A stretch of 64,000 nt of DNA from Streptomyces sp. NBC_01454 (GTDB lineage Bacteria > Actinomycetota > Actinomycetes > Streptomycetales > Streptomycetaceae): contig NZ_CP109462.1 of the NCBI RefSeq assembly GCF_036227565.1, positions 62,001-126,000 on the forward strand, given 5' to 3'. Of the stretch, positions 41,820 to 51,262 are shown piece by piece. The notes below the pieces were generated by a model, which was given only the letters and a program-made list of their open reading frames with translations, was not told the origin of the DNA and made no database searches. The translations under genes were made by a program, and so were the position numbers. Every line of letters begins with the position of its first letter. Positions within the stretch are counted from its first letter, which is position 1.

Positions 41820-42806
41820 ATGATCGAGATTCCGGCGGAGCCCATACTGGCGGCTCCCGTCACCGAGTTCGTGCTGCCGCCGGGCTGGATCGCCGAGCCG
41901 AAATGGGACGGGTTCCGCGCCTTCGCAGCCCGCGACGAGAACGGCAGAGCGGTCCTGCGCTCGCGCCGCGGGACGGATCTGGCCGCCGCGTTCCCGGAGA
42001 TCACCGGTGCGGCCAGGCAGCTCCCGGTGTCTGTGCTGCTCGACGGCGAACTGGTCGTGTGGGAGGACGGCCGGCTGGCGTTCGAGCGCCTGACAGAGCG
42101 GATGCACCGCCGGGGAGCGAACGCGACACGGTCGGCCGCCGCGGCCCCGGCCCACTTCGTGGCCTTCGATCTCCTGCACGTCGGCGAGCGCAGTCTCGGC
42201 GGCCAGCCGTACGCCGTGCGGCGCGAGGCACTTGAGGAGCTGTTCGACCGGCACCGGCTTTCACCGCCGTGGACCCTATGCCCCTCGACCGGTGACCCGG
42301 ACACCGCCCGCACATGGCTGTCGTGGTCGGTGGTCGGAGTGGAGGGCTGCGTCTTCAAGGACAGCCGACAGCGCTATCTCCCCGGGGTGCGGTCGTGGCG
42401 CAAGTACCGGGTCCGCGACAGCGCCGAAGCCGTCGTGGCGGCGGTGACCGGCCGGCTGTCGCAGCCGGGCAGTGTCCTGCTGGGACGGTTCGACGCGGCC
42501 AGCCGTCTGCGCTACGCAGGCCGGAGCACTCCCCTACCGGCCGCCCGGTCCCGGGCGATCGGAGCCCTGCTGCGCGCTGCGGACCCGTCGCATCCGTGGC
42601 AGGGCCGTAGCTTCTCGACGGCATGGGGCCGGCGGGAACAGCTCGATGTCACGCTCGTCGAGCCCGAGCTCGTCGCGGAGGTGAGCGCGGACATCTCCCG
42701 TGATGCCGCGGGCCGGTGGCGCCACCCGGTCCGGCTGTTGCGCGTCCGCGAGGACATGGCAGTCGCCGACGTGCAGCTGTTCGACGCTCCGCCGGCGAGC
42801 GGGTGA
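41820..42806 (+). CDS. ATP-dependent DNA ligase
   Basis: A 328-aa LigC/LigD-type ligase. Motif I EPKWDGFRA with the adenylated Lys28, motif III VLLDGELVV, motif IV VEGCVFKD and motif V WRKYR are all present, followed by an OB-fold-like C-terminal part (SVLLGRFDAASRLRYAG). It seals nicks using ATP and is normally accessory to the NAD-dependent ligase, in repair or end joining. No Ku or LigD polymerase gene is nearby. The ribosome site is weak. Confidence 0.92.
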   Translation: MIEIPAEPILAAPVTEFVLPPGWIAEPKWDGFRAFAARDENGRAVLRSRRGTDLAAAFPEITGAARQLPVSVLLDGELVVWEDGRLAFERLTERMHRRGANATRSAAAAPAHFVAFDLLHVGERSLGGQPYAVRREALEELFDRHRLSPPWTLCPSTGDPDTARTWLSWSVVGVEGCVFKDSRQRYLPGVRSWRKYRVRDSAEAVVAAVTGRLSQPGSVLLGRFDAASRLRYAGRSTPLPAARSRAIGALLRAADPSHPWQGRSFSTAWGRREQLDVTLVEPELVAEVSADISRDAAGRWRHPVRLLRVREDMAVADVQLFDAPPASG

Positions 42807-42896
42807 CCACGCCGCTTCGTCGTCGCCCCGCCGCTGGACGGTTGGCTCTGGTGGCTGCCGACGAAGCGGCGGGTCACGACCGACGGGGCCCCGGGC

Positions 42897-44807
42897 TCAG
42901 GCGGCGCACAGTTCGCGGCCGGCCGCCGGGATGTTGGGCTCGCCCGTCACGAGGTACAGCGCGAACTGCAGGTCGCGCATGCCGCTCAGCGACGAGAGGT
43001 CACGGGACAGATAGCCTTCCAGCGCCCTGATGTGGGAGCGGACCGTGGCCTCCGACAGGCCCAGGGCGCGCGCGGTCGGTTCAAGGTGCGCGTCGAAGGT
43101 GAGCCAGGCCGTCGCCGTGGTGAGCAGACCGCGCCGGTCTGCGCGGGCAGAGCTCAGCAGCGTCTCGGCCCAGGCGTAGATCTGGGGAGCGTCGAGCAGC
43201 GCCCGCAGCGACGGGGCCTCGGTGCCGAGCAGCCCGGCCGGGGGCTCAGGCAGTTCCCGGTGGGTGACGACCTCCAGAGCCAGGCCGACGGCGATGCGGT
43301 CCCGCAGGGCGGCGAAGTCCTTGTTCAGCAGTTCCGCGGCGCGCGCCACCCGCCGGGTCACGGTGTTGCGGTGCAGGTCCAGACGGCGGGCGGCGACGGT
43401 GTAGGGGTAGGCAAGTGCGGTGGGCAGGGTCTCGCGGAGCTGCTCCCACTGCGTGTCGGTCTGCATAAGGGGCTGCAGCAGAGTGCGGGCCCACAGCTGC
43501 GCGTCGTGCGGCGGGAGCAGGCTGACCAGGTCGGTGTCCTGCACGGACAGGGCTACGGAGTCCGGTTGGTGGAGGGCGAGCCGCTGGGCGGTGGTCGCCT
43601 CGTGGAGGGCGTCGGCGAGCAGGGACAGGGAGTAGACCCCGCTGCCGCCCAGCGAAGCGTCGGCGCCGAGCGCGGAGACCAGGCGCGTGAGTTCGGCGGC
43701 AACGATGTCGTCGGCCTCGCCGGGCCGGACCGGGTGGATCACGAGGATCCGGTCGTGCTGGCGCGGATCGGCGACGACCAGGGCGTGACCGGCCGTGGCG
43801 GTTTCGCAGCGGCGCACTGCGGCGTCCCGCCGGGTGGGCGAGGTCTCGACGACGAAAACCCGGGCGGTCTCGGGGTCGAGCAGTCCCGGTGCGAGGTTCC
43901 TCATGACCCTTCGGGCCTTGGAGACCTCGCCGTCCAGCAGCAGTTCCACCGCGGCGATACGCGCGGCGGAGGAGGCGGTGGACGCGGCGCGGAACTCGCG
44001 GCGTGCCTGGTCGACGAGGCCGAGGAGCTTGGCTGCGTGCCGTAGAAGGCGGAGGTCCGCCTCATCGAAGGGCGTTCTGCGGGCGACTGCGAGGACGGCT
44101 TCCGCCCCGGATGCCGGGGCCAGGGAGATGAGCTGGGTGTGGGGGCCGGAGGGCCCCTCGGGCGCGGTGCTCTCCACGGACTGGCGGATGATCGCGTGGG
44201 CGAGGTGCTCGGCGGCGGTGGCCGGCGAGGCGGCCAGGACGCGTTCCCGCTCGCTGACGAGGACCTGGACGTCGAGGGCGCGGGCAAGCCAGTCCGTGAT
44301 GCGCTGCATCGCCTTCTGGTCGGCGAGCTGGGCGGGCAACTGCTGTACCAGTGCGTTGAGTTGAGTGGCGCGCCGCTCGGCGGCCAGGAGACGGTGCGTC
44401 TGGATGCCGGAGTGCACGTCCGCCCAGCATTCCTCGGGCGCGGTGGTGACGAGGAGGGGGATGTCGATCTGGTCGGACATGTCCCGGATCGCCTGCGGGA
44501 AGGGCTGATGCACCCCCGGCGCGGCGCTGACGACAAGCCCGACACACTCGTCGAGGGCCATCTGCTCCAGAAGCGTCTCCATGGCGACCGCGATGCGGCC
44601 CCGGATACGGAAGGGTATCGCCCCGGTGACCAGAATCAGGGCACCCGCTGGGAGGCTGCGTGGAACGCCGGTCTCCAGCAGCGCCGACAGGGGCAGGGTG
44701 ATCAGCCCTGCGATCTTCGTCGCCTGGTGGGGCGCGGCGGTCCGCGGCCAAGCGAACGTGAGTTCGAGAGACGGCTTGTCGACGGGCAACGAGCCAAGGG
44801 TCGGCAT
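42897..44807 (-). CDS. PucR-family transcriptional regulator
   Basis: A 636-aa regulator from ATG 44807 (GAGGAG upstream). An N-terminal PucR domain (about 15-150), a middle GAF-like/GGDEF-like region and C-terminal helix-turn-helix segments: YPYTVAARRLDLHRNTVTRR near residue 485 and, unusually, a second similar one at LEPTARALGLSEATVRSHIR near 575. PucR proteins usually activate catabolic genes in response to a small molecule. Its neighbours give no clear pathway; a fabG-like pseudogene lies upstream. Confidence 0.85.
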   Translation of the reverse strand: MPTLGSLPVDKPSLELTFAWPRTAAPHQATKIAGLITLPLSALLETGVPRSLPAGALILVTGAIPFRIRGRIAVAMETLLEQMALDECVGLVVSAAPGVHQPFPQAIRDMSDQIDIPLLVTTAPEECWADVHSGIQTHRLLAAERRATQLNALVQQLPAQLADQKAMQRITDWLARALDVQVLVSERERVLAASPATAAEHLAHAIIRQSVESTAPEGPSGPHTQLISLAPASGAEAVLAVARRTPFDEADLRLLRHAAKLLGLVDQARREFRAASTASSAARIAAVELLLDGEVSKARRVMRNLAPGLLDPETARVFVVETSPTRRDAAVRRCETATAGHALVVADPRQHDRILVIHPVRPGEADDIVAAELTRLVSALGADASLGGSGVYSLSLLADALHEATTAQRLALHQPDSVALSVQDTDLVSLLPPHDAQLWARTLLQPLMQTDTQWEQLRETLPTALAYPYTVAARRLDLHRNTVTRRVARAAELLNKDFAALRDRIAVGLALEVVTHRELPEPPAGLLGTEAPSLRALLDAPQIYAWAETLLSSARADRRGLLTTATAWLTFDAHLEPTARALGLSEATVRSHIRALEGYLSRDLSSLSGMRDLQFALYLVTGEPNIPAAGRELCAA

Positions 44808-44928
44808 GTGCTCTCCTCGTTGCGGCCCGTGACACCGGGCCGGTCCTGGCGAGATTGTGAAGTGGTGGGATTCCTTCGGTTGCGGCTGCCAGGGGCGGCG
44901 GACCCGGCACTGTCTGTCCGCGGGATGG

Positions 44929-45291
44929 CTAGAGGCCCACGCCCGCTCCACCGGCGACGGGGATGACGGCACCGGTGGCGTACGAGGCGGCCGGAGAGGC
45001 GACATCTGCGGCAATCCCCCGTGGAACGGCTATGCAGCCGAGCGGGGTGCGCTCGATGAGAGCGTCGCTCTTGTCCTCGGGCAGCCTTGAGCCCCTGCGC
45101 ATCAGGAACTCGTGGTGAGTGATTCCGGCGGTCGCGACGAGGCCGCCGACGAAACCGCGGGCCTCCTCGACCCTCCCGACAGCCGGCTTCGCCAGGGTGG
45201 CGTCCGTCGCACCGTGGTGCGCGTCGCGCATGCCATCGGGTGCCTCACCGACGCGGTGCGCGATGACTACAGAACAGCTCACGTGTCCCAC
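44929..45291 (-). pseudogene. Degraded FabG-like short-chain dehydrogenase
   Basis: The 120-aa frame matches only the two ends of an SDR of the FabG type. The N-terminal part keeps a VEEARGFVGGLVATAGITHH segment like the NAG region; the C-terminal part has SYATGAVIPVAGGAGVGL like the SDR end. The ~130-residue middle with the catalytic Ser-Tyr-Lys and the N-terminal nucleotide loop is missing. It is therefore an internally deleted remnant, not an active reductase. Adjacent to the PucR gene, which may once have controlled it. Confidence 0.75.
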
Positions 45292-45683
45292 TTCCCCGTG
45301 TCCGAGGCACTCCTCCGGTCCGCGCCCGGACCCGACGGCCTCAGCAGATGTTGCTCGAACTACTGCGCGCGGCGCATTTCAGCCAGCCACTTGTTGGGCT
45401 GCGCGGATCGGCCGGACGCGTCTGGGGAGAGGGTTCCCACATGCCGTACCGGTCCGGGGGCGAGAGAGGTTCGCGATGGCAGGCGCAGTGCAGCCGTCAC
45501 CTACGGCCGCGTCCCAGCAGCGTCCAATCCCTGTTTGCCCAGCCATCTGGTCGCGGCACCCCCGCCCGTTCACGGCGGATCCGATCCGCCTTGCCGATCT
45601 TTGCCGAACACTCCGGGCCCCGTGGACCGGGGTGGACAGTTCGGCCACGAACAGCGATCATGCTGCACACGAGAGACCATGTC

Positions 45684-45693
45684 AACAATTGTT
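45684..45693. promoter_or_regulatory. AACAATTGTT palindrome upstream of the XRE gene
   Basis: A perfect 10-bp palindrome about 135 nt before the XRE start, in an AT-richer stretch. Its position suggests an operator, possibly for the XRE protein itself; this is inference. Confidence 0.4.
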
Positions 45694-45827
45694 AGTATTG
45701 TGATGCGCGCAACACTGATGGACCTACAAAAGCTTGGTTTCGTGGTGTGGAGCGCTGTCGGCAGGGTTAGGGTTCTGACGCCAAGATCACGGAATTTTTC
45801 GAGCAACGAGCAGGAGACCGCCCGTCC

Positions 45828-46547
45828 ATGGAAACGTCCGGCGCCACTGGCGGGGTGAACGATGTTGCCGAGAAGGTAGCCGCGCTCAAGGACCAAATCG
45901 AGCAGCTGGGCATGACGGTCGACGAACTCATCGACTTCCCGGACGTGGCCAAGCGGGCCGCACTCCCGGAGGGGGTCATCCGCCGTCTCTTCGCCGGCGA
46001 AATCGTCCCGTCCGAAGAGATCGACCTGCCCTTCTCAGAACGCCTTCAGCACCTCGTGCCGACCAAGCTGCGCGAGGACGGCAAGCGCTACACCCAGGGT
46101 CAGATCGCCGAATACGTCGGCGTCACTGTGGCCACCATCCAGAACCTCCTGCGAGGTACGCGCAATCCCGGCCTCGATGTGGCGAGCAAACTCGAGACGT
46201 TCTTCGAGGTGCCGGCGGGGCGGCTCTCTCGTGACGGCAGTGACGCCCTGGTCAGTGCGCTTGACCGCACGGTTGAGGGTGTCATGTTGATGGCCCAGCT
46301 CAAGGGGATCGAGCTCAGCAACCTGTCCCTGCGCGGCGGCAGCCCGCTGGTCGGCGACGACGCCTTGGCGAAGGCCGTCCGCAGCGCGCTGAATGAAGCG
46401 GACGCTCAGCGGCGCGCAGCGCCCACCGAGATCCTCGAGGCCCGCGAAATCGGCGAGGAACTGCAGAAGATCCCCGAGGAAGAGCGCCCCTCCTTCAAGG
46501 ACATGGTGATGCACTCGGCCAGGATGTGGCGCCGGCGCCACCACTGA
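45828..46547 (+). CDS. XRE-family helix-turn-helix regulator
   Basis: A 239-aa protein with an XRE helix-turn-helix at about residues 85-125 (YTQGQIAEYVGVTVATIQNL, then LDVASKLETFFEV). The long C-terminal part is helical and acidic. It is convergent with the operon ending at 46568, 21 nt away. XRE regulators with a separately encoded ImmA/IrrE peptidase often form a repressor-protease pair in which cleavage relieves repression; such a peptidase is encoded at 50182-50907. Confidence 0.85.
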   Translation: METSGATGGVNDVAEKVAALKDQIEQLGMTVDELIDFPDVAKRAALPEGVIRRLFAGEIVPSEEIDLPFSERLQHLVPTKLREDGKRYTQGQIAEYVGVTVATIQNLLRGTRNPGLDVASKLETFFEVPAGRLSRDGSDALVSALDRTVEGVMLMAQLKGIELSNLSLRGGSPLVGDDALAKAVRSALNEADAQRRAAPTEILEAREIGEELQKIPEEERPSFKDMVMHSARMWRRRHH

Positions 46548-46567
46548 CTGCTGCCAGCCCAACAGTC

Positions 46568-47500
46568 CTATGCGCGCGGGCGGCGCGCGGCCCTGTACTG
46601 GGACGCCAGAATCTTCAAGACGGCGGGCATCGGTGCCTCCGCTCCCCCATCGACCAGGTTGCCGCCCTTGTTGCGAACCGCGGCCAGCTTCAGGTTCTGC
46701 AGCTGCCACAGCGCGGTGACAAAGGGGCGTACCGCGGGCTCGACAAGTTGCGGAAGCTGGGCTGCGGCGTGCAGTTGTTCCTGCGCCAGGTCCGCCTGCT
46801 CATGTGCAAGTGCCGTGAGGGAGCGCCGGACGGCGTCATTCGCACTGGGGGCGATGTCGGCGACGGTGAGCTGGTGGCGCGCCAGGTCCTGGTGCGGGAT
46901 GCCGATCACGCCGCCGGCCGCGTCCTCGGCCAGGTCGTCGAGGAAGTCGACGCGCTGCATGGACTCGATCAGTGCGCGGCAGGCCGCTTCGAAGGAGGCC
47001 TGGTCGCCGCCGGTGTGCGTGGGGGTCATGAAGCCCGCCATGAGCATGAAGGCGGGCAGTGAGTAGCCCTGTACGTACGCCTGCAGGTCCTGCTCGGTTG
47101 CGAAGCCTGTGTAGTCGACTTCGAGGTGCGCGCCCCTGAGGAACGTGTCGATGCGTTGGCGCAGGCCGGGGTGGCGTTGAACGGCGTCCGCGAGCGTCCG
47201 GAGCGTCGCGATGGCGCTGGGATGGGGGCCGTCGGTGGCCGCGATAGTGGCTGCGTTCCATTCCGTCAGGGCGTGTTTGCGGTCGCTGACAGCGCCGGTG
47301 TCGATGCGCTCGTCGGTTGCGTGCATGTAGGCGACCGCAGTGAGCACCGGGGGGTGCAGTTCGGAGGGCAGCAAGAGGCGGACGGCCAGGTACTCCTTCT
47401 TGGCGAACTCCTTCACAAGGCCGCGTTGTTCGGTGTAGTCGTCGCACAGGTCGGGCCGGTGGATGCCGGCTGCGCGCAGGGTGTTCTTCCAGGTGGGCAT
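46568..47500 (-). CDS. Squalene/phytoene synthase family protein
   Basis: A 310-aa all-helical protein with the two Asp-rich motifs of trans-isoprenyl diphosphate synthases of the squalene/phytoene type: DERID at 63-67 and DFLDDLAED at 185-193, plus YVQGYSLPAFML between. These coordinate Mg and the diphosphates in head-to-head condensation. The motifs are slightly altered, so the substrate may not be farnesyl or geranylgeranyl diphosphate. It ends the operon whose previous gene is an FAD-dependent oxidoreductase, 11 nt away. Confidence 0.82.
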   Translation of the reverse strand: MPTWKNTLRAAGIHRPDLCDDYTEQRGLVKEFAKKEYLAVRLLLPSELHPPVLTAVAYMHATDERIDTGAVSDRKHALTEWNAATIAATDGPHPSAIATLRTLADAVQRHPGLRQRIDTFLRGAHLEVDYTGFATEQDLQAYVQGYSLPAFMLMAGFMTPTHTGGDQASFEAACRALIESMQRVDFLDDLAEDAAGGVIGIPHQDLARHQLTVADIAPSANDAVRRSLTALAHEQADLAQEQLHAAAQLPQLVEPAVRPFVTALWQLQNLKLAAVRNKGGNLVDGGAEAPMPAVLKILASQYRAARRPRA

Positions 47501-47510
47501 GGGGGGATTC

Positions 47511-48827
47511 CTAGGTGGTGCGAGTGGCGAGCGTGCGCGCGGTGCGCAGCAGGATGCGGGGGTGGGTCAGGGCGCGGGGGTGCCGGCGCATGTGCAGGAC
47601 GTCCATGAAGGTGCGGTTGATCTCGGCGTCCACGATGGAGGCTTCGGTGACGCGGTCGGCGGCCCAGCGTAGGACGGAGTAGCCGAGCGGGTAGGGGCCG
47701 GTGACGTGCGGCTGTGCGAGATCGGCGGTGGTGGACAGCTGCCAGGCGGCGCTGACCACGGTGTTGGCGCGGCGGAAGTAGCCGGTCGCCGGGTGGTGTG
47801 GGCTCGTGCCGGAGCGCAGATACCGGTCGAGGGCCGCGGCCTGGAGGGCACTGAGGGTTAGTCCTTGCCCGTAGATGGGGTTGACCGAGACGAGCGCGTC
47901 GCCGGTCACGGCGAGGCCACCGGGCAGTCGGGGCAGTTCCAGGTAGTGGCGGCGGCGGCTGTCGCGGACGTGGAAGGCGGTGGGTTCGCCGTCCATGGTG
48001 CACAGGTCAGCGACCTGCTGGATGGGGGCCACGCAGCGGCGCATGCGGGTGAGGAAGGCGGAGGGGTCGCTGGTGGGCCGGTAGCCGGTGTAGCCGGCCA
48101 GGACGACGTTCCACCGGTCGTTCTCGACGGCGGTGAGGGCACCGGGCTCGCATACGGACGGCAGGTAGTTGCTGGCGGGTCCGGGAGTTGAGTGCGCGAT
48201 GACGGTGTCGGGCAGTTCGTGGCCGCGGTGGAAGCGGGCGGTGGCGTAGCCGAGTTCGATGGGCATGCGCTCGACCCGTGGCGCCGGCCATCCTTCCTTC
48301 TCCAGCCACCGGCTCAGGCGGCTGGAGCGTCCCATCGCATCCACGGTGAAGTCGGCAGGCAGTTCGTCGCGGTGCCCCTCGGCCGTGACGTAGGAGATGG
48401 CGTCCACGCGGCCGGCGTTCACGCGCACCCCCGTCGACCGGTGTGGCAGGACCTTGATCCGGGGAAGGTCCAGGACACGTCGGCGTACATGGTCTTCGAT
48501 GAATGTGCGGGTGGCGCCGATCATGCACATGTCGGGGACGGTGGGCTTGAGTTTGCCGTCGATGTAGAACTGGATCTGCTCTCCGCTGCCCAGGTGCGCG
48601 CCGGCCTTGGCCATCTCGTCGGTCAGGGCGGGGAAGAAGCGCTCCAGCTGTTCGTGGCCCATGGCCAGCAGGGCGTGCAGCTGATCGCGGTGCGGTACGC
48701 CGGAGCGGGTGGTGGGTGCCCGTTCACGGTCGGGTTCGAGAATGGTGACTTCGTCGGCGAAGTCGTGGAGAACCCGGGCTGCGAGCAGCCCTGCGAAAGA
48801 TCCTCCGAGTACGACGGCCCGTCGCAC
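47511..48827 (-). CDS. FAD-dependent oxidoreductase/monooxygenase
   Basis: A ~438-aa flavoprotein with an N-terminal dinucleotide fold (VVLGGSFAGLLAARVL, then VTILEPDRE) and a second FAD motif GGLAVTGDALVSVNPIYGQG near residue 300, the GD motif of group A flavin monooxygenases. GTG at 48827 was chosen because the Rossmann strand begins there and GGGGGA precedes it; an ATG at 48875 would add 16 residues. Together with the prenyl synthase-like gene it may oxidise a terpenoid. Confidence 0.82.
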   Translation of the reverse strand: MRRAVVLGGSFAGLLAARVLHDFADEVTILEPDRERAPTTRSGVPHRDQLHALLAMGHEQLERFFPALTDEMAKAGAHLGSGEQIQFYIDGKLKPTVPDMCMIGATRTFIEDHVRRRVLDLPRIKVLPHRSTGVRVNAGRVDAISYVTAEGHRDELPADFTVDAMGRSSRLSRWLEKEGWPAPRVERMPIELGYATARFHRGHELPDTVIAHSTPGPASNYLPSVCEPGALTAVENDRWNVVLAGYTGYRPTSDPSAFLTRMRRCVAPIQQVADLCTMDGEPTAFHVRDSRRRHYLELPRLPGGLAVTGDALVSVNPIYGQGLTLSALQAAALDRYLRSGTSPHHPATGYFRRANTVVSAAWQLSTTADLAQPHVTGPYPLGYSVLRWAADRVTEASIVDAEINRTFMDVLHMRRHPRALTHPRILLRTARTLATRTT

Positions 48828-48911
48828 GGGTGTCCCCCTTCGTGTGGGCCTGGCGGCCCGTTGGCTGCCTGGCATGATGCTTCCGCTCCATGGCAGAAAG
48901 TCCGGGTGCCC

Positions 48912-50189
48912 CTACCGATGCTCAGGAGTATCGCCGCGTGAGGGCGCTGTGGCTGTGAGGCCGGCCTCACGACGCTGGGCTGCGAGGTCCACGGCTTGGG
49001 CCACGAGCGGGTGGTTGAGGTAACGGGCGACCTGGACGAGGCGAGCGCGTTCGTCCTGAGCTTCGATATCTGCGCCCGGAAAATCCTGTGCGGTGCCGGT
49101 CGGCGCTGGCCTCGGCATGGTGTGCGCGGAAGTCTTGGTCCGGGATGCCTGGTAGCGCGCGACGGCGTCCCTCAGGATGGCCGCTGTCCTGATCGCCTCC
49201 AGGTCCTGCTCCGCGAGCGGTTCGTCCTGGGGGTCACTCAGGGCCTGGCCGACGTCGGCATCGGCCCAGGAACGCAGTTCGCGGATGCCGTCGAGGATCT
49301 CGATGATGCGCCGGTGCAATCCGAAGCGGACGTTGACCCACCGAGGCGGCTCGGCACTGGCCGGGCTGAAGGCGAACCGCTGGTCGACGTCGCGCACGAC
49401 GAGGTTCCACAGCGGCTGCAGGAGCCGGATGTCGCGGCGTTCTTTGAGCCAGGCCGTCACGGCGGCTCCCGTCATGCCGTAGCAGGTGCCCAGACAGCCG
49501 AGGATGCCGAAGCCAGCACCGGCGACGCCGACTCCCTCCAGCTGCTGGTACCCGAATGCTGCGGCCGTGATGGCGGGTGCGGAGCAGATGACGTAGCCGA
49601 AGGTGACGAGCATGGACCCGCCGAACCACCGCATGGCGTGAGCGATCTTCGGGTCTTCCGGGGCGGTGCGCCGTACGCGCAGGAACGTGTTGAGCGTGCC
49701 GCAGGACAGGACGGTCAGCAGGATCGCCAGGAAGGCGAGTGCGGCCGGGTCGTTGGCTTGCTGCGTGTTGAACTTCAGCGGGTCTGCCGGGCCATCGAGC
49801 TTGGCGTGCAGAAAGGTGAGGGTCATCGCCGTAATTGCGGCTGCGTAGGCCGTACTCCAGGCGGCGACGAGCTGACGGATCCGGCGGCGTGGTGTCGTGC
49901 TCGCCGGAGTCCAGAGCAGGGTGAGGATGTGGGTGTCGGCGTAGCAGAGCAGGATGCCGACGTAGATCGGCAGCGTGGCTGCCCAGGGCTGGTTGAAGAC
50001 GTCGCCGATGAAGCGGTAGCCAGCTGGTGATGCCATGGCGTAGACGAGGCCGCCGAGGAAGAAGGCGGCGGTCATCAGGGCGAGGGTGAGGCTGGGCTCG
50101 CGCAGGAAGGCGAGCCCTTTCCAGCCAGCGATCACCAGGAACACCGTCGCCATGAGCAGGTAGACGGCCGTGATGACCAGGTCAGACAC
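48912..50189 (-). CDS. MAB_1171c-like membrane protein
   Basis: A 425-aa protein with about seven membrane segments in its first ~245 residues, then a ~180-residue cytosolic tail (LKERRDIRLLQPLWNLVVRD, GLHRRIIEILDGIRELRSW). This matches a family of putative transporters common in Streptomyces and mycobacteria with no assigned function. It overlaps the ImmA/IrrE gene by 8 nt, a frequent pairing in actinobacteria. Confidence 0.83.
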   Translation of the reverse strand: MSDLVITAVYLLMATVFLVIAGWKGLAFLREPSLTLALMTAAFFLGGLVYAMASPAGYRFIGDVFNQPWAATLPIYVGILLCYADTHILTLLWTPASTTPRRRIRQLVAAWSTAYAAAITAMTLTFLHAKLDGPADPLKFNTQQANDPAALAFLAILLTVLSCGTLNTFLRVRRTAPEDPKIAHAMRWFGGSMLVTFGYVICSAPAITAAAFGYQQLEGVGVAGAGFGILGCLGTCYGMTGAAVTAWLKERRDIRLLQPLWNLVVRDVDQRFAFSPASAEPPRWVNVRFGLHRRIIEILDGIRELRSWADADVGQALSDPQDEPLAEQDLEAIRTAAILRDAVARYQASRTKTSAHTMPRPAPTGTAQDFPGADIEAQDERARLVQVARYLNHPLVAQAVDLAAQRREAGLTATAPSRGDTPEHR

Positions 50190-50907
50190 CTGCCCTCCGG
50201 TGCGCGAAGGTTGACCTGAGGAAGTCCCCGGTGGAACCGCGCAAACTCAGGTGGCTCTCGAGCATGACGGTCGCGAAGATCTCGACGCGGCGCTCCTGCT
50301 GGTCGGCGTAGTGGGAGCGCATGAAGAACGCCGTGACCGCATCCGGCTTCAACCCGGGGAACAGCTCGCGGACGAGCTCCTCGGGCATGCGCTCGTGTGC
50401 TTCCCCGGGGCTCTGGATCCTTCGTTCTGGGTCATCCCAGAGAAGATGGCCGAGTTCATGCATCGTGGCGTGGAGCTGCGTCAGCTTGCTGGAATGCTCG
50501 TCCACAACGATGAAATCGAAGTCGCGGCTGGAGCCGCAGGCCGCACTGATCTGCGGGGGAAGCGGCTTGCTGAAGACACTGATGGGCTTCTGGCGGCGCT
50601 CGGACACAACCCTGACCAGGCCGTCGATGTCGCGGACCCCGGACAGACCCATGTCCCGGCGAATGGCCCGGCCGGTGCGCCGCCGCTCACGCTGGATCGC
50701 GAACTGCTCGAGCGTTCCGCTCCACCGGCTTCTCGGCTGCTGTCGTTCGTCGTGTCTGCCGCGCCGCGCCTCGCAGCCAGCAGCACCGTCGAATCGCGGC
50801 CCATCGATCCGCCCGCCCACCAGGTCCTCCTCGCCCCTCCTGCGGGTCTCACCCACAGACCCCATACAAGCATGCGTCCCATTTTTCCGTTGAGATTTTT
50901 TTCGCAC
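50182..50907 (-). CDS. ImmA/IrrE-family metallopeptidase
   Basis: A 241-aa protein with the zinc-protease signature HELGH at 150-154, followed by acidic residues (DDPE) and a helical C-terminus. Relatives cleave XRE-type repressors. The conserved domain starts near residue 80, and the first ~65 residues are low-complexity and basic, so a later start is possible; GTG at 50907 has a GGGAGC ribosome site. First gene of the operon with the membrane protein, flavoprotein and prenyl synthase-like gene; the likely target is the XRE regulator encoded at the other end. Confidence 0.82.
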   Translation of the reverse strand: MRKKSQRKNGTHACMGSVGETRRRGEEDLVGGRIDGPRFDGAAGCEARRGRHDERQQPRSRWSGTLEQFAIQRERRRTGRAIRRDMGLSGVRDIDGLVRVVSERRQKPISVFSKPLPPQISAACGSSRDFDFIVVDEHSSKLTQLHATMHELGHLLWDDPERRIQSPGEAHERMPEELVRELFPGLKPDAVTAFFMRSHYADQQERRVEIFATVMLESHLSLRGSTGDFLRSTFAHRRAGV

Positions 50908-51262
50908 CGCTGCTCCCGCTCCCCCGCGGTCCGACCCTCGAGCAGCAGAGGGTCAACCTTGCGCAATTTCATGATCACCTAGCGCCACGGACGGACTCAC
51001 TATCTCCCTCGCTTTCGCGAAATAGCAACCAGTGGTGTCGACCAATGCGAACGTTCATCATTCAACCTTCTCGCCCCACGAGAATGACTCGGAGAATTTC
51101 AGGTGACGAGACAGATGTGGCCTTGACCTGCCCCGGTTCCGCAAATTCGGCCGAGATGAGTGTGAGAAAGATCCAAGGTCATACCTGCAGATGAGGGGCT
51201 CCTGGAGCCTGGCATAGCCTGTCGAGGCATCTCCCACCCCTTTGCACATGAAAGAGGCTCCC
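50908..51262. other. Divergent intergenic region
   Basis: About 350 bases, lower in G+C than its surroundings, between the divergent peptidase and oxidoreductase genes. Promoters for both must lie here. I could not identify a clear operator or hairpin. Confidence 0.45.
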
